A DNA stretch of 64,000 nt from Granulicella sp. L46 (GCF_009765785.1 NZ_LMUT01000009.1:322215-386214), one strand, 5' to 3'. Positions 45,595 to 56,489 are shown, counted from the stretch's first letter. Numbers and translations: made by a program. Notes: a model not told the origin generated them from the sequence alone.

Positions 45595-46503
45595 CTACGC
45601 CGTGAGGATGATCTTCCCGCCGCCGCCCTTTTCTGCGAGAGCTTGTGCCGCGGCCGCTTCTGACAACGGCATCAGGCTGTCGATGGGCAGCTTGAGCTTG
45701 CCGTCGCGAATGGCCTCGCCGTAGTGAACGAACGTCTTTGGATCAGGCATGGCCCCGATCGCGTTCACCTGGACGGTTGGGTGCAGCGCGGCGTTCGACG
45801 GCGGCCCGAGCACGCTACCGAAGTTCCCGCCCGGTTTAACCTTGCCGATGAGTTTCGCGGCCACGTCGTGATTGATGGTGTCGGCAACCGCATCGACGAT
45901 GCCAACTGAGGCGATGGCCTTGTCGTCGCCGGTGTCGAACGCGGCCGTGGCGCCGAGGGATTTCGCCTCGTCGATTTGCTGCTTGCGAACGCCCGCGATG
46001 ACTTTGGCGCCGATCTCGAGCGCGGCGAAGAGAGCGCAGCGGCCAACTGAGCCGAGTGCGCCGGTAAGGATGATCGTCTGGCCAGCCTGCACCTTTGCTC
46101 CGCGGCGGATCAGTTGATCACCAGTGACCGACACCAATGGCACCGCGCCGGCCGTTGTCATCTCGAGTCCTTCTGGAATGAGTGCGAGATCGCTTGCCTT
46201 GACGACACAAAATTCTGCGTAGGTGGAGTGGGACAGCGCGAAGACGCGGTCGCCGACCTTGAATCCCTCAACACCGTCGCCGAGTTTGGCGACAATACCG
46301 GCAACGTCGCGGCCGAGGATCGCGGGAAAGGTGACGGGGAAACGATCCTTGGCGGCTCCGGAACGCATCTTCCAGTCGATAGGGTTAAGGCTCACTGCAT
46401 GCACTCGTACCAGGACTTCGCCACTGGCGGGAACGGGATCGTCGAAATCTTCATACACAAGCTTGGACGGCGGACCATATTCGTGAAGTATAACTGCTTT
46501 CAT
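45595..46503 (-). CDS. Zinc-independent MDR-family NADP oxidoreductase (quinone-reductase-like)
   Basis: 302 aa. MKAVILHEYGPPSKLVYEDFDDP opens the GroES-like domain; SLNPIDWKMRSG and FPAILGRDVAGIVAKLG follow without zinc ligands. The NADPH-binding stretch is GQTIILTGALGSVGRCALFAALEIGAKVIAGV. It reduces quinones or enones in known relatives. The start is the ATG at 46501-46503 after AGAGAGGTGA; the frame to 46671 overlaps the next gene's region. Last gene of the MarR-led operon, so it may detoxify the ligand that inactivates the repressor. Confidence 0.9.
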   Translation of the reverse strand: MKAVILHEYGPPSKLVYEDFDDPVPASGEVLVRVHAVSLNPIDWKMRSGAAKDRFPVTFPAILGRDVAGIVAKLGDGVEGFKVGDRVFALSHSTYAEFCVVKASDLALIPEGLEMTTAGAVPLVSVTGDQLIRRGAKVQAGQTIILTGALGSVGRCALFAALEIGAKVIAGVRKQQIDEAKSLGATAAFDTGDDKAIASVGIVDAVADTINHDVAAKLIGKVKPGGNFGSVLGPPSNAALHPTVQVNAIGAMPDPKTFVHYGEAIRDGKLKLPIDSLMPLSEAAAAQALAEKGGGGKIILTA

Positions 46504-46598
46504 GACGTCACCTCTCTTGGTTGAGATGCAGAGGGACAGAAGTATGGATTCGCGCCTGTGAACTTGCTGAGGAGAGGGCTCGGGGGACGCGGCTGAAG

Positions 46599-47144
46599 TT
46601 ACGCGTCGACAAACGGACGCCAACCTTCGCCTTCCGCGAGTTCTTTCAGAAGCCCAAACCGCTTGCGGCACTGTCGGTGAATGTAGGGTATGAGCAACAA
46701 CCGGGCGGTCAGTCGCCCAAGGGTCCCGAACGGCAACTCAAAGCTAACCTCATCGCGAAGTTCCGTGAGCGGCGTACCGGACGCTGTGTCCACAAGCGCC
46801 GAAAAGTGATGGTCGTGCTGGAAGAAAGCAAAGTGTCCGCGCTCTTGCGTGTCCTGGAAGAAAGCTTCCGCGGTGATGTCGTGATGGCCGATGCGGCTGA
46901 GGTGTTCGTGGGGCGGGATGAAGGCGGTGATGAGCGTGTGGTGTTGCGTGGGCAGTCCAAACTTCCATCCTCGCCACACTACGCGGCAGTTTGCGGCCAC
47001 GTGCCCTGTGGTGACGCCGCCGGAGACTCCGGTGTCGATTGCCTTCATGGCCAATGTCTCGCTCACCAGCGCCAGGTTCGTGGAGAGCTGGAAGAGGCGA
47101 TCGATGGGGGCGTGGACGAGGACACTCTCGCGGACAATAAACAT
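46599..47144 (-). CDS. SRPBCC (START/Bet v1-like) protein
   Basis: 181 aa. MFIVRESVLVHAPIDRLFQLSTNLALVSETLAMKAI is typical of the SRPBCC fold (first strand, then the helices that close the cavity), with EVSFELPFGTLGRLTARLLLIPYIHRQCRKRFGLLKEL as the long C-terminal helix. Members bind or transform hydrophobic ligands. The start is the ATG at 47142-47144; the frame upstream to 47360 runs into the DUF1398 gene. It lies between DUF1398 (73-nt gap) and the MDR oxidoreductase (95-nt gap) in the MarR operon. Confidence 0.78.
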   Translation of the reverse strand: MFIVRESVLVHAPIDRLFQLSTNLALVSETLAMKAIDTGVSGGVTTGHVAANCRVVWRGWKFGLPTQHHTLITAFIPPHEHLSRIGHHDITAEAFFQDTQERGHFAFFQHDHHFSALVDTASGTPLTELRDEVSFELPFGTLGRLTARLLLIPYIHRQCRKRFGLLKELAEGEGWRPFVDA

Positions 47145-47217
47145 GCTTCCAACAGTATGCAAGTCAAGCTGCGGATGTGCGGTCTCTGCTTGCGTGGCAT
47201 CAACGTGCTGGGCAAAG

Positions 47218-47610
47218 CTATTTCTCCGCGAGGAAATGTTCGACGTGAATGTCGCCATTGCGGCCGAAGTAGATCGCACGTCGACTGTTGATGAAGACTC
47301 GGTACGCTGCGGTTCCTGCCTCCATGGCACGGGCGATGAACTCTGGATAGCGCACCTCATCCCTCTGCGCCGCGCGAATCGCCTGGACCAGGGCGTCTTC
47401 CGAGAAGGCCTCGGGGACAGAATGCGCCGCGAGCGTCAGCGGTTCGACGTGCGTGTGGCCGTCAGCAAGATAGTAGGTTACTTCGCCGCGGAGCAGGTCC
47501 TTGTAATATCCTTCGATGTTTTCTGCAGCAAGAGCTGCGACCACGGCGGGGAAGGTGATCGTGCCTGCCTCTGATTCGTGCAGCGTGGAACGCATGACAT
47601 CTGTGTTCAT
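47218..47610 (-). CDS. DUF1398 family protein
   Basis: 130 aa. The sequence fits DUF1398 (YbcV-like): TITFPAVVAALAAENIEGYYKDLLRGEVTYYLADGHTHVEPL, DALVQAIRAAQRDEVRYPEFIARAMEAGTAAYRVFINSRRAIYFGRNGDIHVEHF. No function is established for the family. It starts 25 nt downstream of the MarR regulator gene and is preceded by AAGGAGAA, so it is probably the main co-regulated target. Confidence 0.85.
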   Translation of the reverse strand: MNTDVMRSTLHESEAGTITFPAVVAALAAENIEGYYKDLLRGEVTYYLADGHTHVEPLTLAAHSVPEAFSEDALVQAIRAAQRDEVRYPEFIARAMEAGTAAYRVFINSRRAIYFGRNGDIHVEHFLAEK

Positions 47611-47635
47611 GATTTTCTCCTTGGGTAGGGTCCAA

Positions 47636-48103
47636 CTATTCTGTTGGCAGGGTGCTGAGGTGATTAGCTTGCACCAGTTTCTTGAGGGTGTTCAGAAGGC
47701 GTTTGCGCTGCTTGGGCGAGAGCGCGGCGAAGAATTGCTCATCGTTTTCGTCTGCGAGGTTTGCGAGTGTGGGGACGAGGATGCGGCCGGCGGTTGTGAG
47801 CGCGAGGGTTTGATAACGGCGATCGTCCCTGGCGTGGGTGCGAGCGAGAAGTTGCTTGGCGATGAGTCGGTCGGCGAGTTTAGAGATGGCGCCGCGGGTG
47901 AGACCGGTTAGCTCTGCCAGGTCGCTGGGTGCGGTTCCGTCGCGGTCGAACATCTCGCGGAGGATCACCCACTCCGCCACCGTAACGCCGCTGTCCAGCA
48001 ACTTCTGCGCGAAGGCGTGTGAGACGTGGTTGGAGACGTAGCGCAGCCAAAAGCCGATGTGGCTGTGGAGGTTGCTGGGCGGCCTGGTTTCTGCAGTTTT
48101 CAT
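47636..48103 (-). CDS. MarR-family transcriptional regulator
   Basis: 155 aa winged-helix repressor. Dimerisation helix at the start (HIGFWLRYVSNHVSHAFAQKLLDSGVTVAEWVIL), recognition helix segment SDLAELTGLTRGAISKLADRLIAK and wing ARTHARDDRRYQTLALTTAGR. It is the first gene of a four-gene operon (MarR, DUF1398, SRPBCC, MDR oxidoreductase). Its promoter carries a 22-bp inverted repeat lying between the -35 and -10 boxes, so autorepression relieved by a small-molecule inducer is expected. Confidence 0.92.
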   Translation of the reverse strand: MKTAETRPPSNLHSHIGFWLRYVSNHVSHAFAQKLLDSGVTVAEWVILREMFDRDGTAPSDLAELTGLTRGAISKLADRLIAKQLLARTHARDDRRYQTLALTTAGRILVPTLANLADENDEQFFAALSPKQRKRLLNTLKKLVQANHLSTLPTE

Positions 48104-48115
48104 ATCCCAAGGGGA

Positions 48116-48144
48116 ATAATAGTTTCCTAGTAAACTATTGTCAA
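48116..48144 (-). promoter_or_regulatory. Sigma-70 promoter with embedded MarR-type operator
   Basis: On the minus strand, TTGACA (48139-48144) is followed by a 17-nt spacer and TATTAT (48116-48121), a near-perfect housekeeping promoter 13 nt from the MarR ATG. Within it, AATAGTTT (48118-48125) and AAACTATT (48132-48139) form an 8-bp inverted repeat around CCTAGT. The operator overlaps both promoter boxes, so a bound dimer would block RNA polymerase. Confidence 0.85.
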
Positions 48145-48177
48145 GACCAAAACCTGCGTGGTGTTACCAGGTTCCCG

Positions 48178-50208
<2,031 letters not shown>

Positions 50209-50353
50209 GCTTACAAGGATAGAGCAATAGTCCCTCGGCTGGCCCACCTTAGCGACGGTGAGGCTGTCGCAAAGATGGGGCACCCACCTGTCAGGTTCGA
50301 TACAATGGCAGAGGTCCCCGGCACCTGGTGCGGGGCAGGAGCGAGCCCCGGCA

Positions 50354-51208
50354 ATGACCTGGTTCAAACGCGATCCGCACGAGATTTCCCCGACGCCCGA
50401 CCACGAGGTGCGGACCCAAGGCCTTTGGATCAAGTGTGAGCAGTGCCGCAAGCCGTTGTGGAAGGCGGATCTCGACGCCAATCTGCAGGTGTGCCCGAAC
50501 TGCGGCAAGCACTTCAAACTGGCGGCGCGGGACCGCATCGAAAGCCTTCTCGAGCCCGGCTATGAGCTGGTCGATTTGGAGCTGCGGTCGACCGATCCGC
50601 TGGAGTTCACCGATCTGAAGCCCTACAAGGGTCGGCTGGCAGCGGCGCAGAAGAGTACGGGGCTGAACGACGCGATCATCAATGCGATCGGGAAGATCGG
50701 GGAGCAGGATGTGGTGCTCTCGGTGATGGAATACGGGTTTATCGGTGGGAGCATGGGGCCGGTGATGGGTGAGACGATTGCGCGCGCTGTGGATCGTTCG
50801 CTGGAGCGCAAGGTGCCGCTGATCATCGTGTCGTCAAGCGGCGGGGCGCGCATGATGGAAGGGATTGCCAGCCTGATGCAGATGGCGAAAGTGTCTGCCG
50901 CGCTGGCGAAGATGGACGAGGCGAAGATTCCGTTCATCAGCCTCATGACCGACCCGACCACCGGCGGCGTGACGGCGAGCTTTGCCATGCTGGGCGACCT
51001 GAACATCGCCGAGCCCGGCGCGCTGATTGGGTTTGCGGGGCCGCGCGTGATTGAGCAGACGATTCGGCAGAAGTTGCCCGAAGGTTTTCAGCGCTCAGAG
51101 TTCCTGCTGCAGCATGGCTTCCTGGATGCGGTGGTGGAGCGCAAGGATCTCAAGGCCTACCTCGGCGAGACGCTGAAGTGGATGACCCAAGGCGCGGCGA
51201 CCGCGTAG
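50354..51208 (+). CDS. accD: Acetyl-CoA carboxylase carboxyltransferase subunit beta
   Basis: 284 aa. The N-terminal zinc ribbon is intact (C-x2-C in KCEQCRKPL and CPNCGKHF), followed by the crotonase-like carboxyltransferase core (GFIGGSMGPVMGETIARAVDRSL, PLIIVSSSGGARMMEGIASLMQMAKVSAAL, DPTTGGVTASFAMLGDLNIAEPGALIGFAGPRVIEQTI). With AccA it transfers CO2 from biotin to acetyl-CoA, the first step of fatty acid synthesis. The ATG at 50354 fits the usual family start MxWFK. Followed by a methyltransferase gene after 9 nt, then folC. Confidence 0.97.
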   Translation: MTWFKRDPHEISPTPDHEVRTQGLWIKCEQCRKPLWKADLDANLQVCPNCGKHFKLAARDRIESLLEPGYELVDLELRSTDPLEFTDLKPYKGRLAAAQKSTGLNDAIINAIGKIGEQDVVLSVMEYGFIGGSMGPVMGETIARAVDRSLERKVPLIIVSSSGGARMMEGIASLMQMAKVSAALAKMDEAKIPFISLMTDPTTGGVTASFAMLGDLNIAEPGALIGFAGPRVIEQTIRQKLPEGFQRSEFLLQHGFLDAVVERKDLKAYLGETLKWMTQGAATA

Positions 51209-51217
51209 CTTGTCCCT

Positions 51218-52102
51218 ATGCATGAAGTGAACCCATCGCGGACGGCGCTGCGGGTAGCTCTCCGCCGCGCGGCCCATCAGCTGCATGATGCGAAGCCGCT
51301 GGTGTTTGAGGATCCGCTCGCAGTTCCGATTCTCGGTAGAGAGCATTACGAAGAAGTAAAGCGCACGCCGGATAGCGTGAAGCGGCCGTTTTCCGCTGCG
51401 TTGAGGGCGTTCATGGTGGTGCGCGCGCGGCTCGCCGAGGACACGCTCGCGGCGGCGGTCCGCGATCTTGGCGTGCGGCAGTACCTGGTGCTCGGCGCGG
51501 GGCTGGATACGTTTGCTTGCCGCAATCCTTATGCGGACGTGCGGGTGTTTGAGGTCGACCATCCGGCGACGCAGGGGTGGAAGATCGAGATGCTGGCGAG
51601 TGCTGGGATCCTGGCGTCGGAGAGTGCGCGGTTTGTTGCTGTGGACTTCGAGAAGGATTCGCTGCGGGCGCGGTTGAAGGCTGCGGGCTTCGACGAGCGG
51701 GTGCCGACGGTGACCGCGTGGCTGGGCGTTGTGCCGTACCTCACTACGGAAGGCTTCCGCGCGACGATGCGTCTGCTGGCGCGATTTAAGGCGGGCAGCG
51801 AGGTGGTCTTCGACTACTCCCAGCCGCGCGAGGTGCTGCCGCCGGTGGAGCAACTCATGCACGACTCGCTGAGCGCGCGCGTGGCGTTGGCTGGCGAGCC
51901 GTTTCAGCTCTTCTTCACGCCCGCTCAGCTTGCCGAAGAGCTTGAGTGGCTTGGGCTGCGCGTTGTTGAAGACCTCGACAGCACCGCACTCTCTGCGCGT
52001 TATCTCGCGGGCCGCAAGGATGGATTGCTGCTGCGCGGCAAGGCTGGTCGGATCTGCGTGGCGGCGTCTGTGGAGGCTGTGTTGGGAGAAGTGCGAGACT
52101 GA
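51218..52102 (+). CDS. SAM-dependent methyltransferase, TIGR00027/LCMT-like
   Basis: 294 aa. The arrangement SRTALRVALRRAAHQLHDAKPLVFEDPLA at the N-terminus and QYLVLGAGLDTFACRNPYADVRVFEVDHPATQGWK (SAM-binding loop and the acidic residue after strand 2) matches the leucine-carboxyl-methyltransferase-like family widespread in actinobacteria and acidobacteria. WLGVVPYLTTEGFRATMRLLA follows. Members methylate O atoms of small molecules or proteins; the target is unknown. Between accD and folC on the same strand, with small gaps. Confidence 0.88.
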   Translation: MHEVNPSRTALRVALRRAAHQLHDAKPLVFEDPLAVPILGREHYEEVKRTPDSVKRPFSAALRAFMVVRARLAEDTLAAAVRDLGVRQYLVLGAGLDTFACRNPYADVRVFEVDHPATQGWKIEMLASAGILASESARFVAVDFEKDSLRARLKAAGFDERVPTVTAWLGVVPYLTTEGFRATMRLLARFKAGSEVVFDYSQPREVLPPVEQLMHDSLSARVALAGEPFQLFFTPAQLAEELEWLGLRVVEDLDSTALSARYLAGRKDGLLLRGKAGRICVAASVEAVLGEVRD

Positions 52103-52110
52103 TAGGTGTG

Positions 52111-53574
52111 ATGACGTACGACGATGCATTGGGACAGTTGGCGGCGCTGGGGCCGGAGCTGCGCACAGGCCGTGCGGTGGATGGTGCCGCAACGGCTCCG
52201 CGAAGAAAGTTTTCGCTGGACCACATTCGCGCGCTGCTTAAAGCGCTCGGGGAACCGCAGCAACGCTTCGCCTCGGTGCTGATCGCGGGCACCAACGGCA
52301 AGGGTTCCACGGCCTCCACGCTTGCGTCGATCACCAACGCCGCTGGGATCAAGACGGGCCTGTACACTTCGCCGCACCTGTTGCGCGTGAACGAGCGGAT
52401 TAAGATTTCGCCTGACGGAGGTGCTTCTATAGGGAGCCTCCTTGAAATGCCCGACGCTGATTTCGGCCGCGTCTACGGGGTCGTCGACATGGCCACCGCG
52501 CGGCTTATCGCGAGCGGTGGGCTGCCGCATTACCCTAGCTTCTTCGAACTGCTTACTGCTATCGCCTTCACCTGGTTTGCGGAGCAGCACGTGGAGCTGG
52601 CCGTACTCGAAGTCGGCCTCGGTGGGCGGCTTGACGCCACGAATTCTGTCGAACCTATCGTCAGCGTCATCACCGACATTGGCATCGACCATACTGAGTA
52701 TCTTGGTAACACGATTCGCGAGATTGCCGGGGAGAAGGCCGGAATCCTTCGCCAGGACGGCGTGCTGGTTACCCTCGCGCAACATCCGGAGGCCAACGCG
52801 GCGATTGGCGAAGCGGCTGTTCGGCTTGAAGTGCGTGGTGTGGATGCGGCCCGCTGCCTTCCGCCTTCTCGCGACGTTGCAAAGCACACTGCTTCGGGCG
52901 CGGACACTTCAATGTTGGCGCGGAACGTCTACGATGTGTCCCTCGAAGGAGAGGCGCTGCATGTCGACTCGCCGCTCGCCGGCCAGCATCAGCAGCGCAA
53001 CGTTGCGCTGGCTATCGCGACTGCTCTCGAGCTGCGTAGCAACCACCATCTGGTCGACGGGCGGCATATAGCGATCTCAAACGCGGCAATCGAGCAGGGG
53101 ATTCGCGAAACCCAGTGGCCGGGGCGGCTGGAGTGGATTCCTTCGCATACTGGGCATGCGCCGCTGCTGCTGGATGTGGCGCACAATCCTGCCGGTGCGT
53201 GGACGCTGCGTGCGGCCATCTCGCAATTGCCGGAGGGGCTGCCGCGCACGCTCATCTTTGGCTGCCTCGCAGACAAGCAGATCGACGAGATGGAGCAGGT
53301 TCTGCTGCCACTCTTCGATTCCACATCGGGGGACCCGGCACGTGCCGGCGACCACGTCATCCTCACGCCGGTTCACAATCCCCGGGCTGCAACGATCGAA
53401 GAGTTAGCCGCCGCCGCGCAACGGCTGGATGTTCCCGTCCACCTGGCGAGCGATCTGCGCGATGCCCTGCAGCAGGCCCAATCGCTGACGCCGAAGGAGG
53501 GTGTGATCGTCGCAACCGGATCTATCTTCCTGGTCGGCGAGATACGCGCACTCGCGTTAACGCAAGCGGGTTAG
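52111..53574 (+). CDS. folC: Bifunctional dihydrofolate/folylpolyglutamate synthase
   Basis: 487 aa Mur-ligase-type enzyme. P-loop VLIAGTNGKGSTASTLASI, GLYTSPHLLRVNERI, the catalytic segment LAVLEVGLGGRLDATNSV and SVITDIGIDHTEYLGNTIREIAGEKAGIL, and the C-terminal domain starting near LLLDVAHNPAGAWTLRAAI. It ligates glutamate to dihydropteroate and extends polyglutamate tails. Start at the ATG 52111; a GTG one codon earlier also fits. The stop is 10 nt before plsC, so they are probably cotranscribed. Confidence 0.96.
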   Translation: MTYDDALGQLAALGPELRTGRAVDGAATAPRRKFSLDHIRALLKALGEPQQRFASVLIAGTNGKGSTASTLASITNAAGIKTGLYTSPHLLRVNERIKISPDGGASIGSLLEMPDADFGRVYGVVDMATARLIASGGLPHYPSFFELLTAIAFTWFAEQHVELAVLEVGLGGRLDATNSVEPIVSVITDIGIDHTEYLGNTIREIAGEKAGILRQDGVLVTLAQHPEANAAIGEAAVRLEVRGVDAARCLPPSRDVAKHTASGADTSMLARNVYDVSLEGEALHVDSPLAGQHQQRNVALAIATALELRSNHHLVDGRHIAISNAAIEQGIRETQWPGRLEWIPSHTGHAPLLLDVAHNPAGAWTLRAAISQLPEGLPRTLIFGCLADKQIDEMEQVLLPLFDSTSGDPARAGDHVILTPVHNPRAATIEELAAAAQRLDVPVHLASDLRDALQQAQSLTPKEGVIVATGSIFLVGEIRALALTQAG

Positions 53575-53584
53575 CATAGGGGAG

Positions 53585-54379
53585 ATGTCTGCCGCCGACC
53601 AAATTGTGAAGACAGAAGAACCCGCTCGGCCCGACTCCCCGACGCCGGTCATATCCTGGCGTCGGCGCTGGGTGAATTATCTGGTCTTCATTCCACTGGT
53701 TGCGATGGCCACTGGCTTCTTCGGAACTATTTCGCTTGTATGCGGCGTATGGGATAAATCCGGTCGCCAGCAGCACGCCATCGCCAGCGTGTGGGCGCGG
53801 GTGCTTCTGCGAATCGCGATTGCGCCGGTTAAGCTCGAGCATGCGGAGCGGCTACCGGTCGGGGTGCCTGCTGTTTACGCGAGCAATCATCTGAGCTACT
53901 ACGACACGCCGGTGTTGTTCGCCAAGCTGCCGTTTCAATTTCGAATCCTGGCGAAGGCGCCGCTGTGGAAGATCCCGTTCATCGGCTGGTATCTGGAGCG
54001 CTCCGGGCAGGTGCCGATCGACCAGAGTTCGGGGCGTGCCGGTGTGGTGAGCCTGGCGCGGGGTGCGCGCACTCTGCAGGCGGGGATGCCGATGGTGATT
54101 TTTCCTGAGGGTGGGCGAGCGTACAACGGTGAGCTGCAGCCGATGCTCGCTGGCGCCGCGTGGATGGCGATTAAGGCGCAGGTGCCGCTTGTGCCGCTTA
54201 CGCTGGTGGGGACGTATGAGCTACTGCCCATCCACGTGTACGCGCTCAAGCCGAGGCCCATCAAGCTGATTGTGGGAGAGCCAATTTCGACGGTGGGGAT
54301 GTCCACGCGCGATGCCGAGGTTCTCACCGACAAACTGCGCGGCATTATCCATGAGACCTACACCGCAGCGCACGGCTGA
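53585..54379 (+). CDS. plsC: 1-acyl-glycerol-3-phosphate acyltransferase
   Basis: 264 aa. TM segment near the N-terminus (WVNYLVFIPLVAMATGFFGTISLV), acyltransferase motif I with His and Asp in SNHLSYYDTPVL, motif III region VIFPEGGRAYNGELQPMLAGAAWMAI and motif IV VPLVPLTLVGTYELLP. It acylates lysophosphatidate to phosphatidate in membrane lipid synthesis. It follows folC closely and precedes ruvA by 46 nt. A specialised lysolipid acyltransferase is the alternative. Confidence 0.9.
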   Translation: MSAADQIVKTEEPARPDSPTPVISWRRRWVNYLVFIPLVAMATGFFGTISLVCGVWDKSGRQQHAIASVWARVLLRIAIAPVKLEHAERLPVGVPAVYASNHLSYYDTPVLFAKLPFQFRILAKAPLWKIPFIGWYLERSGQVPIDQSSGRAGVVSLARGARTLQAGMPMVIFPEGGRAYNGELQPMLAGAAWMAIKAQVPLVPLTLVGTYELLPIHVYALKPRPIKLIVGEPISTVGMSTRDAEVLTDKLRGIIHETYTAAHG

Positions 54380-54425
54380 TCTGGCCGGAAGGATTTTGCT
54401 CTGCTGGGCAGGGTAAACTCGCTGT

Positions 54426-55025
54426 GTGATCGCGCATATACGTGGACAGCTACTGTACAAGATTCCCAACTACGTGGTCGTTGACTGCGGTGGTGTGGGC
54501 TATGAATTGTGGATCTCGGTAACCACGTTTACAGAGCTTGGTGAGGTGGGCAGCGAGGTGCGCCTGCATGTGCATACGCATGTGCGCGAGGATGCGCTGC
54601 AGTTGTTTGGCTTCTACGAGGTGACGGAGAAGCTGTTGTTTGAGAAACTGCTGACGATTTCGGGCATTGGGCCGAAGCTCGCGATCACGGTATTGAGTGG
54701 CATCACGGCGGACCGGCTGGTGGCGGCGATTCGTGGCGGGGACCATGGGACGCTGACGAAGATTCCGGGGATTGGGAAGAAAACGGCGGAGCGGGTGGTG
54801 TTGGAGTTGAAGGACAAAATGGAGGGCCTGGCGGGGGCGGTGCCGGTGAGCGGGTCGGCTACGCCTTCTTTGGGTGCGACCGCTGAAGATGTGCTCAGTG
54901 CGCTGGTTAACCTGGGATATCCACGGCCCATTGCACAAAAAGCCGTGGAAAGCGCGGCGAAGGACTCTGCGGTGTCTGCGGATTTCGAGAAGTTGTTTCG
55001 CGCGGCGATGGCCGCTGTTCGCTAG
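54426..55025 (+). CDS. ruvA: Holliday junction DNA helicase RuvA
   Basis: 199 aa from a GTG start. OB-fold domain I (MIAHIRGQLLYKIPNYVVVDCGGVGYELWIS), helix-hairpin-helix motifs in domain II (FEKLLTISGIGPKLAITVLSG and LTKIPGIGKKTAERVVLELKDKM) and the domain III helices that touch RuvB (TAEDVLSALVNLGYPRPIAQKAVESA). It binds four-way junctions and loads RuvB for branch migration. ruvB and ruvC are not in this window. Convergent with the next gene across 16 nt, which contain a CGCGCC/GGCGCG hairpin. Confidence 0.97.
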   Translation: MIAHIRGQLLYKIPNYVVVDCGGVGYELWISVTTFTELGEVGSEVRLHVHTHVREDALQLFGFYEVTEKLLFEKLLTISGIGPKLAITVLSGITADRLVAAIRGGDHGTLTKIPGIGKKTAERVVLELKDKMEGLAGAVPVSGSATPSLGATAEDVLSALVNLGYPRPIAQKAVESAAKDSAVSADFEKLFRAAMAAVR

Positions 55026-55041
55026 CGTCTACGCGCCAGGA

Positions 55042-56043
55042 TTAGGCGCGGCGGCGATACTTTACGGCGAACTCATACCCTGGATTTGGCGGGTAGAGTT
55101 CGGCAACCACGCGCAGCCGTGCGGCGAGCGCAGCTGGACTGAGCAACGGATACTCCCGCTCACGCAACTCGCTGTAATCGAAGTCCAGCGCGAGCGACAG
55201 GAGATAAATTGCCACCGCATCCGAGAAGGCCGCCTCCAGGTACAACGCACGGTCCTTGTCGCTGATGCTTGACGGCGCGTCCACCTGCGCGACTGGCGCC
55301 GACGCATTCAAATGATCCAGCCCAACCGCACCGTCATCGCTGGCAAACGCGCGCTGTCTTGCTGAGAAGCTTGCCAGGCCGCGGTTACGTCGCGACGGCA
55401 GCGGTGTTGGCTCGGGCTGCGCGTTGGCCGGGCGACCGAACGCCAGGTTGCGGGTCTCCCAGGCGTCGATGCTGGTCTCGCCACGCACGCCGCCCAGGGC
55501 TTGCTTCCATACCAAGTCTGCAAACACTTCGGGCGTTCCCGCCTGATCCACAAAGGCATGCGCGACGTTGATGAAGAATTCGAAGCTGAGCGCAAAGCGA
55601 TCGCCCATCAAGCGCGTGGAGATGAAGACTCCGCGACGTCCATGGCCAAGTTCCACATTGCGATGGCAGATGGCGGCGTCGGAGAACTCGTCGGTGTAGG
55701 CGCTCGCGACCATGGTCGGTTCGGCGGCTGCCTCGCTCTTCAACAGCGCCTCTGCGTCCGCCTCAGGATTTTCAGAGCTCTCCGCCACGGCCTCGCGCAA
55801 CGCCAGCGGGACAAAATAGTACGTGTTCGCTTTCAGCGCTGCCGTGATTGCCGTCGGCACGGTCTCAAGCATTCGATCCAGATCGAGATCCGCGAGGCCC
55901 GTCTCGCCAAACGTGGCAAAGCTTACGCCGTTGGGGGACTGGCGGACTTCCGTATCGTGCGCGATCTGCGCGGCGTTTACCAGGCTGGCGGCGCGCACTA
56001 ATTGCGGCGTGCGCGGCTGGCCGGTCTGTACAGTCTCTGCCAT
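55042..56043 (-). CDS. Conserved hypothetical protein
   Basis: 333 aa, soluble, no signal peptide or recognised domain. It starts MAETVQTGQPRTPQLVRAASLVNAAQ and contains ADLDLDRMLETVPTAITAALK, FINVAHAFVDQAGTPEVFADLVWKQALGG and a final helical region with DKDRALYLEAAFSDAVAIYLLSLALDFDYSELREREYPLLSP. I do not recognise a family. Codon use and composition match the neighbours, so it is a real gene of native type. Divergent from the small membrane protein gene at 56057 with a 13-nt gap. Confidence 0.75.
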   Translation of the reverse strand: MAETVQTGQPRTPQLVRAASLVNAAQIAHDTEVRQSPNGVSFATFGETGLADLDLDRMLETVPTAITAALKANTYYFVPLALREAVAESSENPEADAEALLKSEAAAEPTMVASAYTDEFSDAAICHRNVELGHGRRGVFISTRLMGDRFALSFEFFINVAHAFVDQAGTPEVFADLVWKQALGGVRGETSIDAWETRNLAFGRPANAQPEPTPLPSRRNRGLASFSARQRAFASDDGAVGLDHLNASAPVAQVDAPSSISDKDRALYLEAAFSDAVAIYLLSLALDFDYSELREREYPLLSPAALAARLRVVAELYPPNPGYEFAVKYRRRA

Positions 56044-56056
56044 TAGCTTATTCTAA

Positions 56057-56374
56057 ATGAGTATGGCTACTGCAAACGATGTAGAACGCGCGCGACGGGA
56101 TGGGCAGTTGTTTGGAATCCCACTTGGGGATCTGGGCTGGTTCCAGTCGCTGATCATGGGGGTCGCCACCGGAATGGCTGCGTTCTTCCTGACGACCTTT
56201 GTGTCCATCATGGTCCTGCTGGTCTACATGATGGCGACGGGCAAGCACCCGGACTTCGCGGAAACCTACCGTCTGGCTGGTTTTCCGGTCGGCGTGGTGG
56301 TGATGGCGCTGGCGCTTATCTTCCTCGGCGTGCAATGGGCGCGGCGTATGAAGCGCAAGACGCGCAGAACGTAA
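56057..56374 (+). CDS. Small two-TM hypothetical membrane protein
   Basis: 105 aa. Two hydrophobic helices (SLIMGVATGMAAFFLTTFVSIMVLLVYMM and GFPVGVVVMALALIFLGVQW) joined by a short hydrophilic loop, with a basic C-terminus (ARRMKRKTRRT) expected in the cytoplasm. No family recognised. The start at 56057 (an ATG two codons later is the alternative) lies only 13 nt from the divergent gene's start, so their promoters overlap coding DNA. It precedes the M28 peptidase gene by 115 nt. Confidence 0.7.
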   Translation: MSMATANDVERARRDGQLFGIPLGDLGWFQSLIMGVATGMAAFFLTTFVSIMVLLVYMMATGKHPDFAETYRLAGFPVGVVVMALALIFLGVQWARRMKRKTRRT

Positions 56375-56489
56375 GCGCAACCACTACAGAGGGCTCACCG
56401 CAAAATTCTGCGCCATCCTGGGCGTGCGAACGCGTATCCTAGCCCCACCGGTTTTCTCCATCCTGCACCCCCTCTGAGGAGTTTTTCCC

